A stretch of 64,000 bases of DNA from contig JBAIAA010000025.1 in the NCBI GenBank assembly GCA_037893245.1, positions 1,178,001 to 1,242,000 of the forward strand, read 5' to 3'. A program made the translations under genes and the position numbers. This DNA is from Crossaster papposus. Taxonomy: Eukaryota; Echinodermata; Asteroidea; Velatida; Solasteridae. Positions within the stretch are counted from its first letter, which is position 1. Every line of letters begins with the position of its first letter. Positions 1 through 11,080 of this stretch are shown piece after piece. The notes under the pieces are model-generated. The model was given only the letters and a program-made list of their open reading frames with translations. It was not told where the DNA came from and did not search any database.

Positions 1-136
1 GCCACTAATGCAACAAGAACCAGGTTGTAGCGGTATAGCGTGCAAACGCCAACCTCTCCCTCAACCGGGCGACCTACACGCGCTGTGCAGGTGCCCGCAA
101 GCGTTGTGGAGGTATCAACGGCATTTTCTTATTTAA

Positions 137-1272
137 TGGCCCTGTCACACCAGAACAATTTAGGCCAACGCGTGAGTAGCGTTTTGTAATTTTGGCAACA
201 CGCTGGCAAACGCTAACCAACGCTAGGCCAGCGTTAGCAACACGATGAGCGCGTTACTCACACGCTGGGACACGCTGTCATACGCTGAGGAAAAAAGATT
301 TTTTTTTTTTAAATAGCTACAATTTCCAGCGTTTGCCAGCGTGTGACTGCACACGCTGGCGGCGCGTTTTAGATTCGTTACTCACGCGTCGAACACGCTA
401 GGCGATCGTTATCAACCCGCTACTCACACGCTGGCGTACGCCAGGGTACGCTTGGGACACGCTGGTTATGGCCCTGCCACACCAGGACGTTTTAGGCCAA
501 TGCATGAGTAGCGCGTTAAAACTAGTTGATACGCTGGCAATTGCTGAACTTTCGCAGAAAAAGTAAAGTGGAACCGTGATTTCAGCGTGTTCATACAGGT
601 TGATAACGGGTTCATAGCGTATGCCAGCGCGTAAGTAGCGTGTGAGGAACGCGCTCAGCGTGTAAGGAACGCATCACTGATTTATAGTAAAAATACGACA
701 GCGAGTCGCCAGCGTGAGAGTAGTGGGTTGGTAACGATCGTCTAGCGCGTTCGACGCGTGAGTAACGGCCTTCTTGCGCGCCGCTAGCGTGTGCAGTCAC
801 ACGCTGGCAAACGCTGAATTTTTTTAGGTATGTTGAAAAACGAATTTTTGTTCCAGCGTGTGGGTAACGCGCTCAGCGCGTTGCGAACGCTGGCCTAGCG
901 TTGGTCAGCGTTTACCCGCGTGTTGCCGAAATTTCAACACGTTGGCCTAAAACGTTCTGGTGTGACAGGGCCATTACTGTAGTAGCGCGTCATCTTTTTG
1001 TACAACTAATCATGTGGTCGTTGCCGTACGCTGGCGCGCGTTGGACCGCGCTACTCACGCGCTGGGCAGTCGTTCATCAGTCGTCGAGCGCGTTACTAAC
1101 GCGTTATTCACGCGCTGGTGAACGTTATGAACCCGTTATTAACGCGTTATGGACACGCTGAAATCACTGTTCAACTTGACTTTTTCTGTGGAAGTTCAGT
1201 TTGCCAGCGTATCAACTATTTTTAACGCGCTACTCACGCGTTGGCCTAAAATGTTCTAGTGTGACAGGACCA
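137..1272. mobile_element. Foldback MITE built of ACGCTGG words (outer copy)
   Basis: Inverted ends TGGCCCTGTCACACCAG (left) and CTAGTGTGACAGGACCA (right) are flanked by TTAA at 133-136 and 1273-1276. The body is almost entirely a degenerate word, ACGCTGG/CCAGCGT with CGCGTTACTCACGCG variants, present in both orientations. There is no coding sequence. A second copy of the same family lies inside it. The translated frames here are an artefact of the repeated word. Confidence 0.75.
469..973. mobile_element. Foldback MITE of the same family nested in the outer copy
   Basis: The terminus TGGCCCTGCCACACCAGG at 469 is mirrored by CTGGTGTGACAGGGCCA ending at 973. A direct TTA lies on both sides (466-468 and 974-976), the mark of a 3-bp target duplication. 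The subterminal GTTTTAGGCCAA is shared with the outer copy. The 505-bp body carries the same ACGCTGG words, so the family inserted into itself. Confidence 0.8.
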
Positions 1273-1669
1273 TTAAGAAGGTCAGAGGAGAGCTTCTGCC
1301 GCCGGCCGTTGATCGCTGGCCACTCGACAGGCACACTACAGATGCCCGTCCGGCCGCCGTACGACCTGTAAGAAATGGTTGGCACCCTGCCGGATACCGC
1401 AGGGGTATCGCAAGGACATAAGCAGGGCACCGGACGAGTGCCTGCCGGACACCGGCCGATAAACGGGCCAATAATTCGACCCAATTTCCAAGAAAGTCGG
1501 CCGATCGCCGGTCGGCGACCCCCCGGGCCCCGTCATGGCAGCGTACGGGGCACTTTTAATTGTGACTGTGACCGCCATATCGCACGATCTTTTGCCGACC
1601 TCTACACGCCGGCCGATGCCTAGAAATCGCACACGCCGCCCGGGCTCCGCTTTAATTGTGACTGGGGTA

Positions 1670-2420
1670 TTACAGAAAGAATCACAGTTACTGAAACAGC
1701 CCTGTTGAGGGTGAAAAATGATATCTTGATGAAAATTAACTCTCAACATGTTACCTTGCTGGTTTTATTAGATCTAAGTGCCGCATTTGATACTGTTGAC
1801 CACAGTATCTTGTTAAATAGACTCCAGTGTAAGTTCGGGATCACAGGTACAGCAATGGACTGGTTTCGCTCATATTTAAGTGGAAGGAGTCAACGTGTAT
1901 CGATGGAGGGTATTATATCTGATCAATGTAATCTTAATTGTGGGGCCCCGCAGGGATCTTGCTTGGGACCATTGCTTTTTACTTTGTATTCATCTAAATT
2001 GTTTGATGTAGTTAATGTCATCTTCCTAATGTCCACTGCTATGCAGATGATACGCAGCTGTATTTATATTTTAAGCCTTGTAGTTCCATTCATCAGGCAC
2101 AGGCTGTGACTGCCATGGAGAATTGTATCAAAGATGTACGGTAGTGCATGTTACAGGATAGACTCATGATAAATGATAACAAAACAGAGTTTATCATCAT
2201 TGGTACTAGACAACAATTATCTAAGCTAACACTTTCTGACCTTACAGTAGGTGATGTCACAATTTCCAAAACATGTCACGTACGGAATTTGGGATCCTGG
2301 TTCGATTCTCATTTATGTATGGATCAGCATGTCACAAAAACGTGTTCTGTGGCGTTTTATCACATTCATAACATCAAGCGTATACGTAAATACTTATCAA
2401 AGAATGCTTTGGTTGTCTTA
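1670..2420 (+). mobile_element. CR1/L2-like LINE, segment 1 (reverse transcriptase, 5' truncated)
   Basis: The frame starting inside the RT domain reads TVTETALLRVKND, then LLVLLDLSAAFDTVDHSIL (motif A) and GAPQGSCLGPLLFTLY (motif B). The catalytic YADDTQLY is at about 2040 in another frame, so a frameshift lies between roughly 1985 and 2040, and a TAG interrupts at 2142-2144. The thumb region follows (WFDSHLCMDQHVTKTC, IRKYLSKNALVVL). The segment stops abruptly at the TTA target of the foldback element at 2421. The 5' half of the LINE, including endonuclease and ORF1, is missing. Dead copy; the clade is inferred from RT and C-terminal motifs. Confidence 0.88.
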
Positions 2421-4269
2421 TACCCCTGTCACACCGGAGTGCAATCTCACGGCAACCTTACTGCGATGCAGTTTTCATCAAAAACGCAGTGGGGTCGCCG
2501 AAAACTGGCAAAAAAAATTAAATCTATGAGGTAGGTAGCTCACAGTACGCTCTTGACTCGCTCACTGCGCTCTCACTACGCTCTCACTACACTCTCACTG
2601 CGACCTATGCGTTCCTCGCCGTGCTTTCACTGCGCTCCCACTACGCTCCACGCAATCTCGCTGCGACCAAGACGACCTCGCTACGACCTCGCTACGACCT
2701 TACTACGCACTCACTACGTCCCCACTACGTTCTGTGCGTTTGTACCGCGTTCGCGCGGCGACTATAAATACAGCGAGCTCGATGTTGCTGGATATTTGCT
2801 ATCTGTTGTACAATTATTATGTTCTGCCTCTCTACAGCCGTGGTAATACCCCTGTAACACCGGAGCTACGCTGCCGTTGCGCTCCCACGGCAACAACAAA
2901 AAAGTTGCAAAACGCAATAGAAGCGCAGTAGGATCGCCAAGAGCGTAGTCCGAACGCAGTGGGGTCTACCTAAGTCGTGGGAGGGTCTCCATGGTCGCCA
3001 AACCTCGGCGATTGTTTTGAGCCTGCTCAAAACAATCGCAGACGGTCGGCGACCTGGTCCAAAACGCAGTGGGAGCGCAGTGAGAGCGTAGTGGGATCTC
3101 AAATAACGTACTTGGGACGTCGTGACGTCTACCTGAGCGTGTCATGATCGTAGCAAGAGCGAGTTGGTATCGCCGTCTGCCAATCTGCGACTGAAGTACG
3201 TCTGAAGTACGACCACTGTACACTTGTCACGCTCTCACTATGCTCTTATCGCGCTCACACTGCGCTTCTACTATGTCGTATGGCTTCTTCAAGCTCATAC
3301 TGCGTCCATACGGGGCTGCTAGTACGACTATGGCGCCCCTAATGCGTCCATGGCGATTCTACGGAGCTTCCTGTACGTTCACAGTGCGATTATACTGCGA
3401 TTATACTGCGTGTATAGTACGTTCTGACTTTGACATGCGTAATGGCCACAAATGGTATAAATGCAGCCTATATCCTCCACACAACATACTAATGTACATC
3501 TACTCTTCACCATGGATGTAGAGAGGCAGAACGTAATAATTGTACAACAGATAGCAAATATCCAGCAACATCAAGCTCGCTGTATTTATAGTCGCCGCGC
3601 GAACGCGGTACAAACGCACAGAACGTAGTGGGGACGTAGTGGGAGCGTAGTAAGGTCGTAGCGAGGTCGTAGCGAGGTCGCCTTGGTCGCAGCGAGATCG
3701 CGTAGAGCGTAGTGGGAGCGCAGAGATGATCAAACTGGGAACGCATAGGTCGCAGTGGGAGTGTAGTGAGAGCGCAGTGAGAGCGCAGTGAGCGAGTCAA
3801 AAGCCTACTGTGAGCTATCTACCTCATAGATTTCAGAATTTTTTGCCAGTTTTCGGCGACCCCACTGTGTTTTTGATAAAAACTGCATCGCAGTAAGGTC
3901 GCTGTGGGATTGTACACCGGTCTGACAGGGGTATCAGTCGCAGATTGGGCAGACGGCGATACCAAATCGCTCTTGCTACGATCATGACACGCTCAGGTAG
4001 ACTTCACTACGTCCGTAGTACGTTCTTTGAGATCCCACTACGCTCTCACTGTGTTTCGGACCAGGTCGCCGACCATTCGCGATTGTTTTGAGCAGGCTCA
4101 AAACAATCGCCGAGGTTAGGCGACCATGGAAACCCTTCCACGACCTAGGTAGACTCCACTACGTTCCCACTACGCTCTTGGCAATCCTACTGCGCTTCTA
4201 CTGCGTTTTTCATTTTTTTTTGTCACCGTGGGAGCGCAACGGCAACGTAGCTCCGGTGTGACAGGGGTA
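2421..4269. mobile_element. Chimeric foldback element with interlocked inverted repeats
   Basis: Terminus TACCCCTGTCACACCGGAG at 2421 is mirrored by CTCCGGTGTGACAGGGGTA ending at 4269, with TTA on both sides (2418-2420, 4270-4272). Removing one TTA and the element restores the LINE frame. Inside are two separate inverted-repeat pairs in interlocked order: B 2421-2843 with B' 3510-3933, and A 2847-3194 with A' 3934-4269. A and B' also carry internal termini (TACCCCTGTAACACCGGAG at 2847; ...CAGGGGTA ending 3933). The arms consist of CTACGCTC/GAGCGTAG words. Each A arm holds a short hairpin, CGATTGTTTTGAGC paired with GCTCAAAACAATCG. No coding sequence. Confidence 0.85.
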
Positions 4270-4525
4270 TTAGTTCATGCTTTTGTAACCAGCCGGCTTG
4301 ACTATTGCAATAGTTTATGTTATGGTCTTCTGAATACACAACTGGCCAAACTGCAAAGAGTTCAGAATGCAGCTGCCAGGCTTGTACATGGGGCATCACG
4401 CTGGAATCACATAACACCATTACTTCATCAATTGCACTGGTTACCGATTTGTTTCCGTATTCAATTTAAAGTACTACTGCTTACATTCAAAGCTATTCAC
4501 GGCTTAGCACCTAACTATATTACTG
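4270..4525 (+). mobile_element. CR1/L2-like LINE, segment 2
   Basis: This continues the LINE C-terminal domain after the foldback insertion: VHAFVTSRLDYCNSLCYGLL, RVQNAAARLVHGASRWNHI, LHWLPICFRIQFKVLL, FKAIHGLAPNYI. All are hallmark motifs of CR1/L2/Jockey-type LINE C-termini. It ends at CTG (4523-4525), the target duplication of the Harbinger that follows. Confidence 0.9.
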
Positions 4526-5421
4526 GGGCCGGTTGCACCAACGGTCTTAAGTGCTGTACTAAAGTTACGAACTAAAATGGGTTGCACCATCGATGTCTTA
4601 CGACATGTACTAACTTCCTTGCCGTACGTATTCTGACTTACGTGTGGTGTAAGACAACTTTCGTGCAACCGAAAGACATCACGACACAACTGTTGCACCA
4701 TCACAACTTACGCATTAGTAGGACATGGATTTACGACATAAAATTACGTCTAGTGGGGAGGTGACTTAAATAGGTAGGGTAGCCATACGCGGCAATATGT
4801 TCGGGTTGAAGTACAATGTCGTTTAGGATTTTGTTAAGGAAAATATTGAAAACAATACTTCTGCATGTTTTATCACCATTTGATTGTGAAAGAAATAATT
4901 ATAAAAACAATATTTAGCTTCACATTAAAAGAGTTTGTGTACTTTGATAACACGAATTTCGTGTAAAAAACGGCTAAGCAATAAGTTATCAAGAAATCCT
5001 TCATAAAATCAGTAGCTGAGGGAAAAGAAGAACCAAACAGAAATTTTAAAAGACGTTTTCTGAGACTGCACATGGGATTAACTGTTTAGATTTCGTTCAA
5101 ATGCTTTAAATGTTTCTACTAAAAAACAACAATTATAGCAATGAATACAAACTGAACAACAAAACAAAAAAAGGTCCAACAAATTGAAATTGTTAAATCT
5201 ACAACTCGGATTTGTTTTAATCGAAACGGAACACGGCGAGTCAAAAAGAAAGTAATTCTGTTTTTGTTTAATTGAGTGAGAGAGAACATGCTCTTTATTG
5301 ACATGCTTGATTGGTGTATCAAAATTAATTACTTTTTAAAGAAAAATGTATCCGGGTCGCTTTCTTTAACCCTGTACTGTTGAACTGTTGTTTCTGTTCA
5401 TGGTTGAAATAGGGAAATCGT

Positions 5422-5604
5422 TCAGCCCCTCAATAAGTCTACAATTTGGTTTCTTCGGGCAATCCCTTCATGATTTGGATCATCATCAATGTCAGGCCAC
5501 TCGTTGTCGTCGGGATGCTCATCCATTAGCTCTGCATACATCTGCCAATCTTCGTCTTCAAGAGGCAAATGTCTGGCGAAGTTGTGAAGCATAGTACCTG
5601 GCAT
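5422..5604 (-). pseudogene. Harbinger transposase C-terminal remnant
   Basis: The minus-strand frame reads TMLHNFARHLPLEDEDWQMY, then an acidic tail DDNEWPDIDDDPNHEGIARR and NQIVDLL. A LHN-x-A motif followed by an acidic stretch and a basic end is typical of the C-terminus of HARBI1-like DDE transposases. None of the catalytic D, D, E region is present. Only about the last 60 residues survive. Confidence 0.6.
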
Positions 5605-5689
5605 ACCTTTTCAATAGGCTGCAGTCTTAGATGTCGAAGACATGCCCACCTACGTTTTCATACTTCAATGCATCTTTCGACACTGGTTC

Positions 5690-5889
5690 TTGCAATTTCC
5701 TTCGCAATTGGAAATGTTCAGGAAGGAACACGAGGCAACTATATGGAATTATTCACTCTTCAGAAAAAAGTCCAAGATGCAAAGCTTCGTTATATGAATT
5801 TAAAGATTAATAAATTGAAGAATGACGGTAACCATAACAAAGGACCCTGGGAATACAACCATTTTGATTATGATGAAATGAATTGGTGA
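5690..5889 (+). pseudogene. Probable Myb/SANT-like protein tail of Harbinger
   Basis: The plus-strand frame ends with YMELFTLQKKVQDAKLRYMN, a lysine/leucine-rich probable coiled coil, then LKINKLKNDG and an acidic end before TGA at 5889. Autonomous Harbingers carry a second gene for a Myb/SANT-like DNA-binding protein with such a C-terminal helix. The DNA-binding domain is absent. The assignment rests on position and composition. Confidence 0.4.
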
Positions 5890-6172
5890 CATATATGCAT
5901 TTGTAAACAATCACTAATTATCTGAATAAAACATAAGTGATTTAAAACATGCTGTGTACAGTTTCTATCGAATTTCGGGATTGTAACCAGCGTCGGTCCC
6001 AATACAGTTATAATTATACACTAGGACATGTCCTACGACGTGTCGTAAGATATGCATTTTAGGACAAGCCTATAAGCTTTTCGGTGCAACCGCAGTTACG
6101 ACATGTCTTAGGGTGGTCCTAATCTTCTTATCTTACGACAAGTATGTAGGGCATGATTGGTGCAACCGGCCC

Positions 6173-6645
6173 CTGATATGTTAAGTATTAAGACTCATTC
6201 TCATTATTCCTTGCGGTCAAACACTTCACTACAGCTAGCATACCCACCAGGTAGAATGCTGCAAACATTGGGGGGTACAGCTTTTTCCTCTGCAGCACCT
6301 TATTTATGGAATCAACTGCCACATGAGATTAAAACATTTCAGTCTCTTTCAATTTTTAAAACTAAACTAAAAACACACCTTTTTATTGCTGCTTTTAAAT
6401 AACTTTGTTCTGCTTTGCTGCATTGTACCTGTGTGTTTTAATGGATAATTGTGTATTTTAATGGATATTTGTATATTTGATTGTTTATTTAGGTACCGGT
6501 ATTTTAATTTCATTTGTGAATTTTAATTGTATCAGGGTAGTTAGATTTTTACGACATTGTGTATGTATACATGTACTGCGCACTTGAACACTAATGTGGA
6601 ATCTGCGCAATATAAATTTATTATTATTATTATTATTATTATTTG
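6173..6645 (+). mobile_element. CR1/L2-like LINE, segment 3 and 3' end
   Basis: The C-terminus resumes as DMLSIKTHSHYSLRSN, GTAFSSAAPYLWNQLP and FKTKLKTHLFIAAFK, with TAA at about 6400. A roughly 240-bp 3' UTR ends in GCGCAATATAAATTTATT followed by (ATT)n. A short AT-rich microsatellite tail is typical of CR1/L2 LINEs, so the genuine LINE 3' end is here. Confidence 0.88.
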
Positions 6646-7541
6646 GGTATTCTGGGCAATAATTCGGGAATGTGTGAACCTGATTTAATGTTGACTGATG
6701 TTTTATTCGGTGACGTTTTGGGGAGTATGACTCCCCTTCGTCAGACCTACAAACAATAACAAAATTTCAGAAAAATTACATTATTTATGAAAGGGCGAAA
6801 GATAGAGGTCTCTATGTGTCGATATAGGTCTCGTAAAATATATTAGATAAAATATATATCTGCCCAAAATACGTACAGATTTTCGTGGGATGTCGTCACA
6901 ATGTCATGGGGGTCGTGACGACGTCGTCACTACGTTGTGAGAACTAGGTTGTATCAAAGTCGTGGAAGGTCGTAGCTTACGGCAGGTAGCTAAACGCGCC
7001 TTCGGCTACACATAATCCACACGTGAATTTTAGGACATCCTGTGTAAAATACGTACGGGATTTGTTGTTTGAAGGAGATGAGATGGGGTAATCCAACAAG
7101 TTTAACTATACTAGTGATTCAAATGTGATATTGGTTTTTAGGTACTCAGCAGTTTTCATAATTTATGCATCATTTTCAGTTGAAAGTACTTTTGTAAATG
7201 TATACAAATACAAAAATATTGTTTTCACTACAATTAAGAATCAGTTATCTCTTGTGGATTTATATCAACTGTTTAACTTGTACTTGTTGATACTTCAGAT
7301 AGTCAATGGAATTTTGGGCATTATTTACATTGATGTCTGTTTTCTTCAGCAATTGACAAATTGCAAACTATGCAGACACATGGGATAGTTTGATCAACTT
7401 TCTGGCTTTTTTCTCTTTTTATTTTGGTCAGTTTTTCTTTTTGTCAAGTCCTTGTTTTAGAACTTCACTGCAATGCAATGCAATCTGAATCTTAACAAAA
7501 ATGAAACCAATCCTCCCTAAATCTATAGGGATTTCCTATTC
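6646..7541. other. Non-coding interval
   Basis: No gene is supported. A small hairpin, GGGGAGTATGACTCCCC, lies near 6720. Around 6895-6985 there are CGTGACGACGTCGTCAC-type palindromic words like those of the foldback elements, but I found no paired ends. A 7125-7388 open frame is AT-rich with no recognisable domain. Confidence 0.4.
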
Positions 7542-7669
7542 TATCTAAGAAAATATTCACCTCCGATACCTACAAATGCATTTCTATGCGCATGCCAAGC
7601 AATTCGCTGACACAAAAACAAAGGCTATGACGTCACCATCTGGGTATTTTCTTAGATAGAATAGGAAGA
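7542..7669. mobile_element. Short MITE
   Basis: Left TTCCTATTCTATCTAAGAAA and right TTTCTTAGATAGAATAGGAA form a near-perfect inverted pair of about 22 bp around an 85-bp core. No coding sequence. The superfamily cannot be told. Confidence 0.65.
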
Positions 7670-7864
7670 GGAATAGGAATAGATAGAATAAGTGCAGTGT
7701 GGAGCCCTAGAAAAGATGCCTTAACTGAGCCTGGTACACGTCCAAATTAGAGGTAAATAAAGGAGTTAAGACTTACTGGTTAGCTGTACTCAAAAGCTCT
7801 TATGCGGTTATGAGGATGAGTTGACAGCCCTGCGGTGTTTCTGGGCTGAAGAACGTGCTGCTGC

Positions 7865-8029
7865 TTGCAGGATTGGAAGCTAGGAAATGTTTTTCCACTA
7901 TTCAAAACTGGAGATAAATCGATCATTGCTAACTATCGCCCAATTTCCCTTTGCTCTGTTCCATGTAAAATGCTTGAAGGCTTTGTATCAAAAGACTTCT
8001 TCAGCACTCGGCAGAATACAACATTCTAC
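7865..8029 (+). mobile_element. Jockey/CR1-like LINE 2, segment 1
   Basis: The frame reads DWKLGNVFPLFKTGDKS, then NYRPISLCSVPCKMLEGF, the N-terminal RT fingers motif of non-LTR retrotransposons. It is interrupted at about 8030 by the left end of a DIRS element, and the next LINE motifs (HGFQPKRSCVTQL, FLDWSKAFDRVDHSIL) reappear at 20323. A shift of frame lies close to the junction. Sequence upstream of about 7740 is not recognisably LINE, so the copy is 5' truncated. Confidence 0.8.
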
Positions 8030-8180
8030 CTCACCATTACCTCCATTCGGACTCACGTGAGAATGTATTGTTCAGTAGCTAGCGGTATGCCACAATTGAA
8101 AGAAAAGAATGCAACCCTGCCTGTGTGCCCCTATAAAAGGCCCACCCACAGGCACGCTCACCAGTGTATTTTTGGTGGCT
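8030..8180 (+). repeat. DIRS left inverted terminal repeat with TATA box
   Basis: From about 8067 to 8180 this is the exact reverse complement of about 20137-20250. It contains CTATAAAAGG near 8131, a good TATA box about 140 bp ahead of the first gag ATG, and probably serves as the promoter. The outermost part (CACCATTACCTCCATTCGG) recurs inverted in the internal complementary region. Confidence 0.85.
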
Positions 8181-8269
8181 ATCGCGTGTACGTCGTGCGT
8201 TTTCTCGCAGCGCTCTAGCCAGCCACGTTGAAAGTTGGACCACGAGCGTGGCCAGTTAAACATTATATT

Positions 8270-9161
8270 ATGGCAAATGAAGCGGCTATTTTGCACATTA
8301 GTCCTTCAGAAGACGAAGGACTCATGGGTCAACTGGATGAAGAAATGTCTTTTCTCACCCAGGTACCAATGACAAGCAAACAAGCAACGCCGCCAGCAGC
8401 TAAACCAAAGAAGCGAACTGCTAAGCGCAAAAATATAGACCAAACAAATGCGTTGAACAAGCCGGCCTGCGATACTAAGCTAATGAAAACTAGCGGGGAC
8501 GCGTCGGACCTGCATAAAGCAGTTCACAGCTTGCAGCAAACAGTTGCTACTTTGACAAGCGCTTTCTTGCAGCGCAGCGAATCCAGTTCTAGCAATTTTC
8601 AGGCCAACCGTTTTCAAACTGAGGACATTTTGAGTGAGGGTGAAATTCCCGATGATAATTTGGTTGCATTAAACCTTGCACCGGAGACGGGCAGGGACAA
8701 CGCAGTTGCACCTGAAAGGGGCTTCGACTATTTCACTGAAGGTGATATAGATAATTTGTTGCGTGATACCAGCAGCCAGGATGATTTGCTGACCGAAATG
8801 GCAGCATTAATAGAGAGTGACGAAAAAAAAAGTTCGGCACTAAATGACCAATTGGCTAAAACAGTCAATGCGCTTGCTCAAGGCAAAATCAAACCAGAAA
8901 AACTGGAAGAAAAAATTGGCAAATATAATAAACCGAACAACTGCGGTAATCTTTGCCTAACTAGAGTGAACCCTGAGATATGGTCAATCTTAAAACCCAC
9001 AACACGTGCAAGGGATGTCAAATTCCAAAAGGTACAAAGCTCCTTTGTACGGGCATCAATAGCCATCGCAATGGTCACTGATCAATTGCTAAAGGCCAAA
9101 AACAACAATGCGACAACTGACACAGCTCAGCTTATTAGAATGCTGATTGATGCAATTGCCA
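8270..9161 (+). CDS. DIRS gag-like region, first part
   Basis: The ATG at 8270 gives MANEAAILHISPSEDEG. The protein has a lysine-rich stretch (KPKKRTAKRK) and a central segment with WSILKPTTRARDVKFQ, as in the first ORF of echinoderm and vertebrate DIRS elements. Such proteins are presumed to coat the RNA. The region runs up to the 6.9-kb insertion; its basic RGG/YR-rich end lies at 16074-16529. Confidence 0.65.
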
Positions 9162-9420
9162 CAAGTCAAAGGTAAAATGCTCTGAGAGCATAATAAAAGG
9201 GCCAACGGGTTTCCAGTTAAAGTAAAATGCTGTGCGAGCATTCCAGCTAAAGTAAAATGCTGTCTCAGCACTGCACTCGCGTCAAAAAGGAAGTGGACAA
9301 GAGAATGCCAACGGGTTTTACCTCTTACCCCCCCAACAAGCGCAGACCGAGCGAAAGGTCAGCAGGTGTGGGCCACTAGTTTGGTGTGGGCGGGTCGAAA
9401 CCGTTGCCCTCCCACCTCTC
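9161..9420 (+). repeat. Left arm of a 1.55-kb inverted-repeat structure
   Basis: It starts ACAAGTCAAAGGTAAAATGC and is inverted at 10452-10714. The arm contains three related units of the form AAAATGCT-N6-AGC (CTCTGAGAGC, GTGCGAGC, GTCTCAGC cores), each a potential small hairpin, then the CCAACGGGTT motif. Arm identity is high by eye, so the structure is fairly recent. Confidence 0.85.
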
Positions 9421-10451
9421 CCCCTTCTCCCATAGCAGCATGGACTCACAATCGGGTAGTCTAAAGCACCGACTCAATGAGCCAATGAGAGAGAGACACA
9501 CGCATTGGAGGGGAAAGCGCTGCACTCTCTGCGAGAGAGAGAAGGCCGCAACGCAAGAGAATGGGAAGGCGATCACCGGCTATGTAACGCGGTCGGTGGT
9601 CACGTAGCTGAATAACTGGCACGAAATGGACGGCGCGTAAACAATAACTCGTGCTCGCGCGATAGGGCGGATGAGCACGAGCTTATAAATAAGCTTATAA
9701 TGGGCTTATTATTAACGGATAATCTCGACGCGCGCTGTGGGCCCACGGTGAAGTTAACTTCTTACCCGCTCTGTGCGCGCTGTGTATCAAGTAGTAAGTA
9801 TGCTGCTATTGGCGCTCACGTGTTTCCGTGCAAAAGTTGTTGAGTATTGAAGCAAGGTGACATCTTTTTTTTTTTAATCCGGCACACGTGTCGGATGAAT
9901 TAGAGAAAGCGTGCGTTCGCTGTGTATTTGCGAGCGTTTGTGAGACAAATGCGCGCAAGGCACAGCTACGTACGGTGGTCTAAAGGCGGAGAAAGAAGGT
10001 GGTGCTAAGTAGAATTGTCATTGTCAACTGACGTGATGACCTGTTGCAGTGTATGAAGTGCAACCCTATGCAGGCGCGCACAGGCGCTCATGCATTAGGT
10101 GTAGCTGACAGATGCTGAAAGTACGCCGGCGCAGATGTGCATGCAAAGCGGAGCGAAGGCTGTCAAGTGTCTTGGGCTAGCTGGAGGGTGTAGGTTAGAA
10201 TTATGGGCGTAGCTAGTATGCGCCAGAGTAGAAGAGCCTGCATAGCGGCACCTAGGACCTCTCGGACAGTGTCGTCAGTGCAGGAGAGCGCGCGGTGTAT
10301 ATCAAACATTGGTGATAGTACTCTTTATAGCAACGCAAAACCAAAATTGAACTCCATCCAAGCCGTAATGGCTATCTTACGATGACCCACCAGCATTAGT
10401 GTATGCAAATAAATGCAGTGATTACGGTACGGTGCTAACCAGTTAACATCT
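9421..10451. other. Spacer between the inverted arms
   Basis: About 1.03 kb, GC-rich, containing GAGAGAGA tracts, CGCGCGC words, a poly-T tract near 9867 and several palindromic 8-12-mers. I see no coding sequence that I can support. Confidence 0.4.
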
Positions 10452-10714
10452 ACTGCTCGGTGGGAGGGCAACGATTTCGACCCGCCCACACCGAACTAGT
10501 GGCCCACACCTGCTGACCTTTCGCTCGGTCTGCGCTTGTTGGGGGGGTAAGAGGTAAAACCCGTTGGCATTCTCTTGTCCACTTCCTTTTTGACGCGAGT
10601 GCAGTGCTGAGACAGCATTTTACTTTAGCTGGAATGCTCGCACAGCATTTTACTTTAACTGGAAACCCGTTGACCCTTTTATTATGCTCTCAGAGCATTT
10701 TACCTTTGACTTGT
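10452..10714 (-). repeat. Right arm of the 1.55-kb inverted-repeat structure
   Basis: Reverse complement of 9161-9420, ending TTTACCTTTGACTTGT at 10714. The next bases (CCACTTCCTTTT) resemble an internal stretch of the arm (AAAAGGAAGTGG near 9286), which may mean the boundary here was rearranged. Confidence 0.85.
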
Positions 10715-11080
10715 CCACTTCCTTTTATTTAGTAGCTTGTGTTTGAACAGTAAGAAGTTTGCATGCGCGCTTTTGGCTCGGGATCATCGGGTGCATGCAG
10801 TCCCTCACCCAATCGCTCGACTAACTCCACATCTGGCGTCTGGGGGGTTTTGTTTATAGTCGAGCGAGCGCCTTCCCCCGGCCGATTGCCCAGATGTGGA
10901 TTTTTTTGTGTACTCGTGTTGCGCGGTGCGCGGCACAAAGGAGCAATAATGTGCAGGTGTCGTCCAGCGTGAAGCGTTCGCCATGCGAGATTTTGCGGAG
11001 CACTCGAACTTTGACGCAACCCTAACAGCGGTGCCGCAGAAAGGGTGGAGCGTTGGAGGCCTCGACGCGTCCGTGGATGA

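Larger units (their letters stand above)
1..1669. mobile_element. Foldback element, right end (left end outside window)
   Basis: The right terminus ends ...GTGACTGGGGTA at 1669 and is followed by TTA, at which LINE coding sequence begins. This terminus is the reverse complement of TACCCCAGTCAC, close to the TACCCCTGTCACACCGG ends of the element at 2421. From 1274 to 1669 the body is GC-rich and made of CGGCCG/GCCGG words in both orientations, with AATTGTGACTG occurring twice. Another foldback element (137-1272) sits inside it. The left end was not found and is presumably outside the window. No coding capacity is credible. Family assignment is inference from the terminus and the TTA site. Confidence 0.5.
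4526..6172. mobile_element. Harbinger DNA transposon, internally deleted
   Basis: TIRs GGGCCGGTTGCACCAA (4526) and its complement ending at 6172 are flanked by a 3-bp duplication CTG (4523-4525 and 6173-6175). Removing the element plus one CTG restores the LINE frame. Subterminal motifs such as TCTTACGACATGT recur in both orientations near both ends. Two coding remnants face outward: the end of a Harbinger transposase (minus) and the tail of a probable Myb/SANT-like accessory protein (plus). Their 5' halves are missing, as expected from one internal deletion between divergent genes. It can no longer move by itself. Confidence 0.85.
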
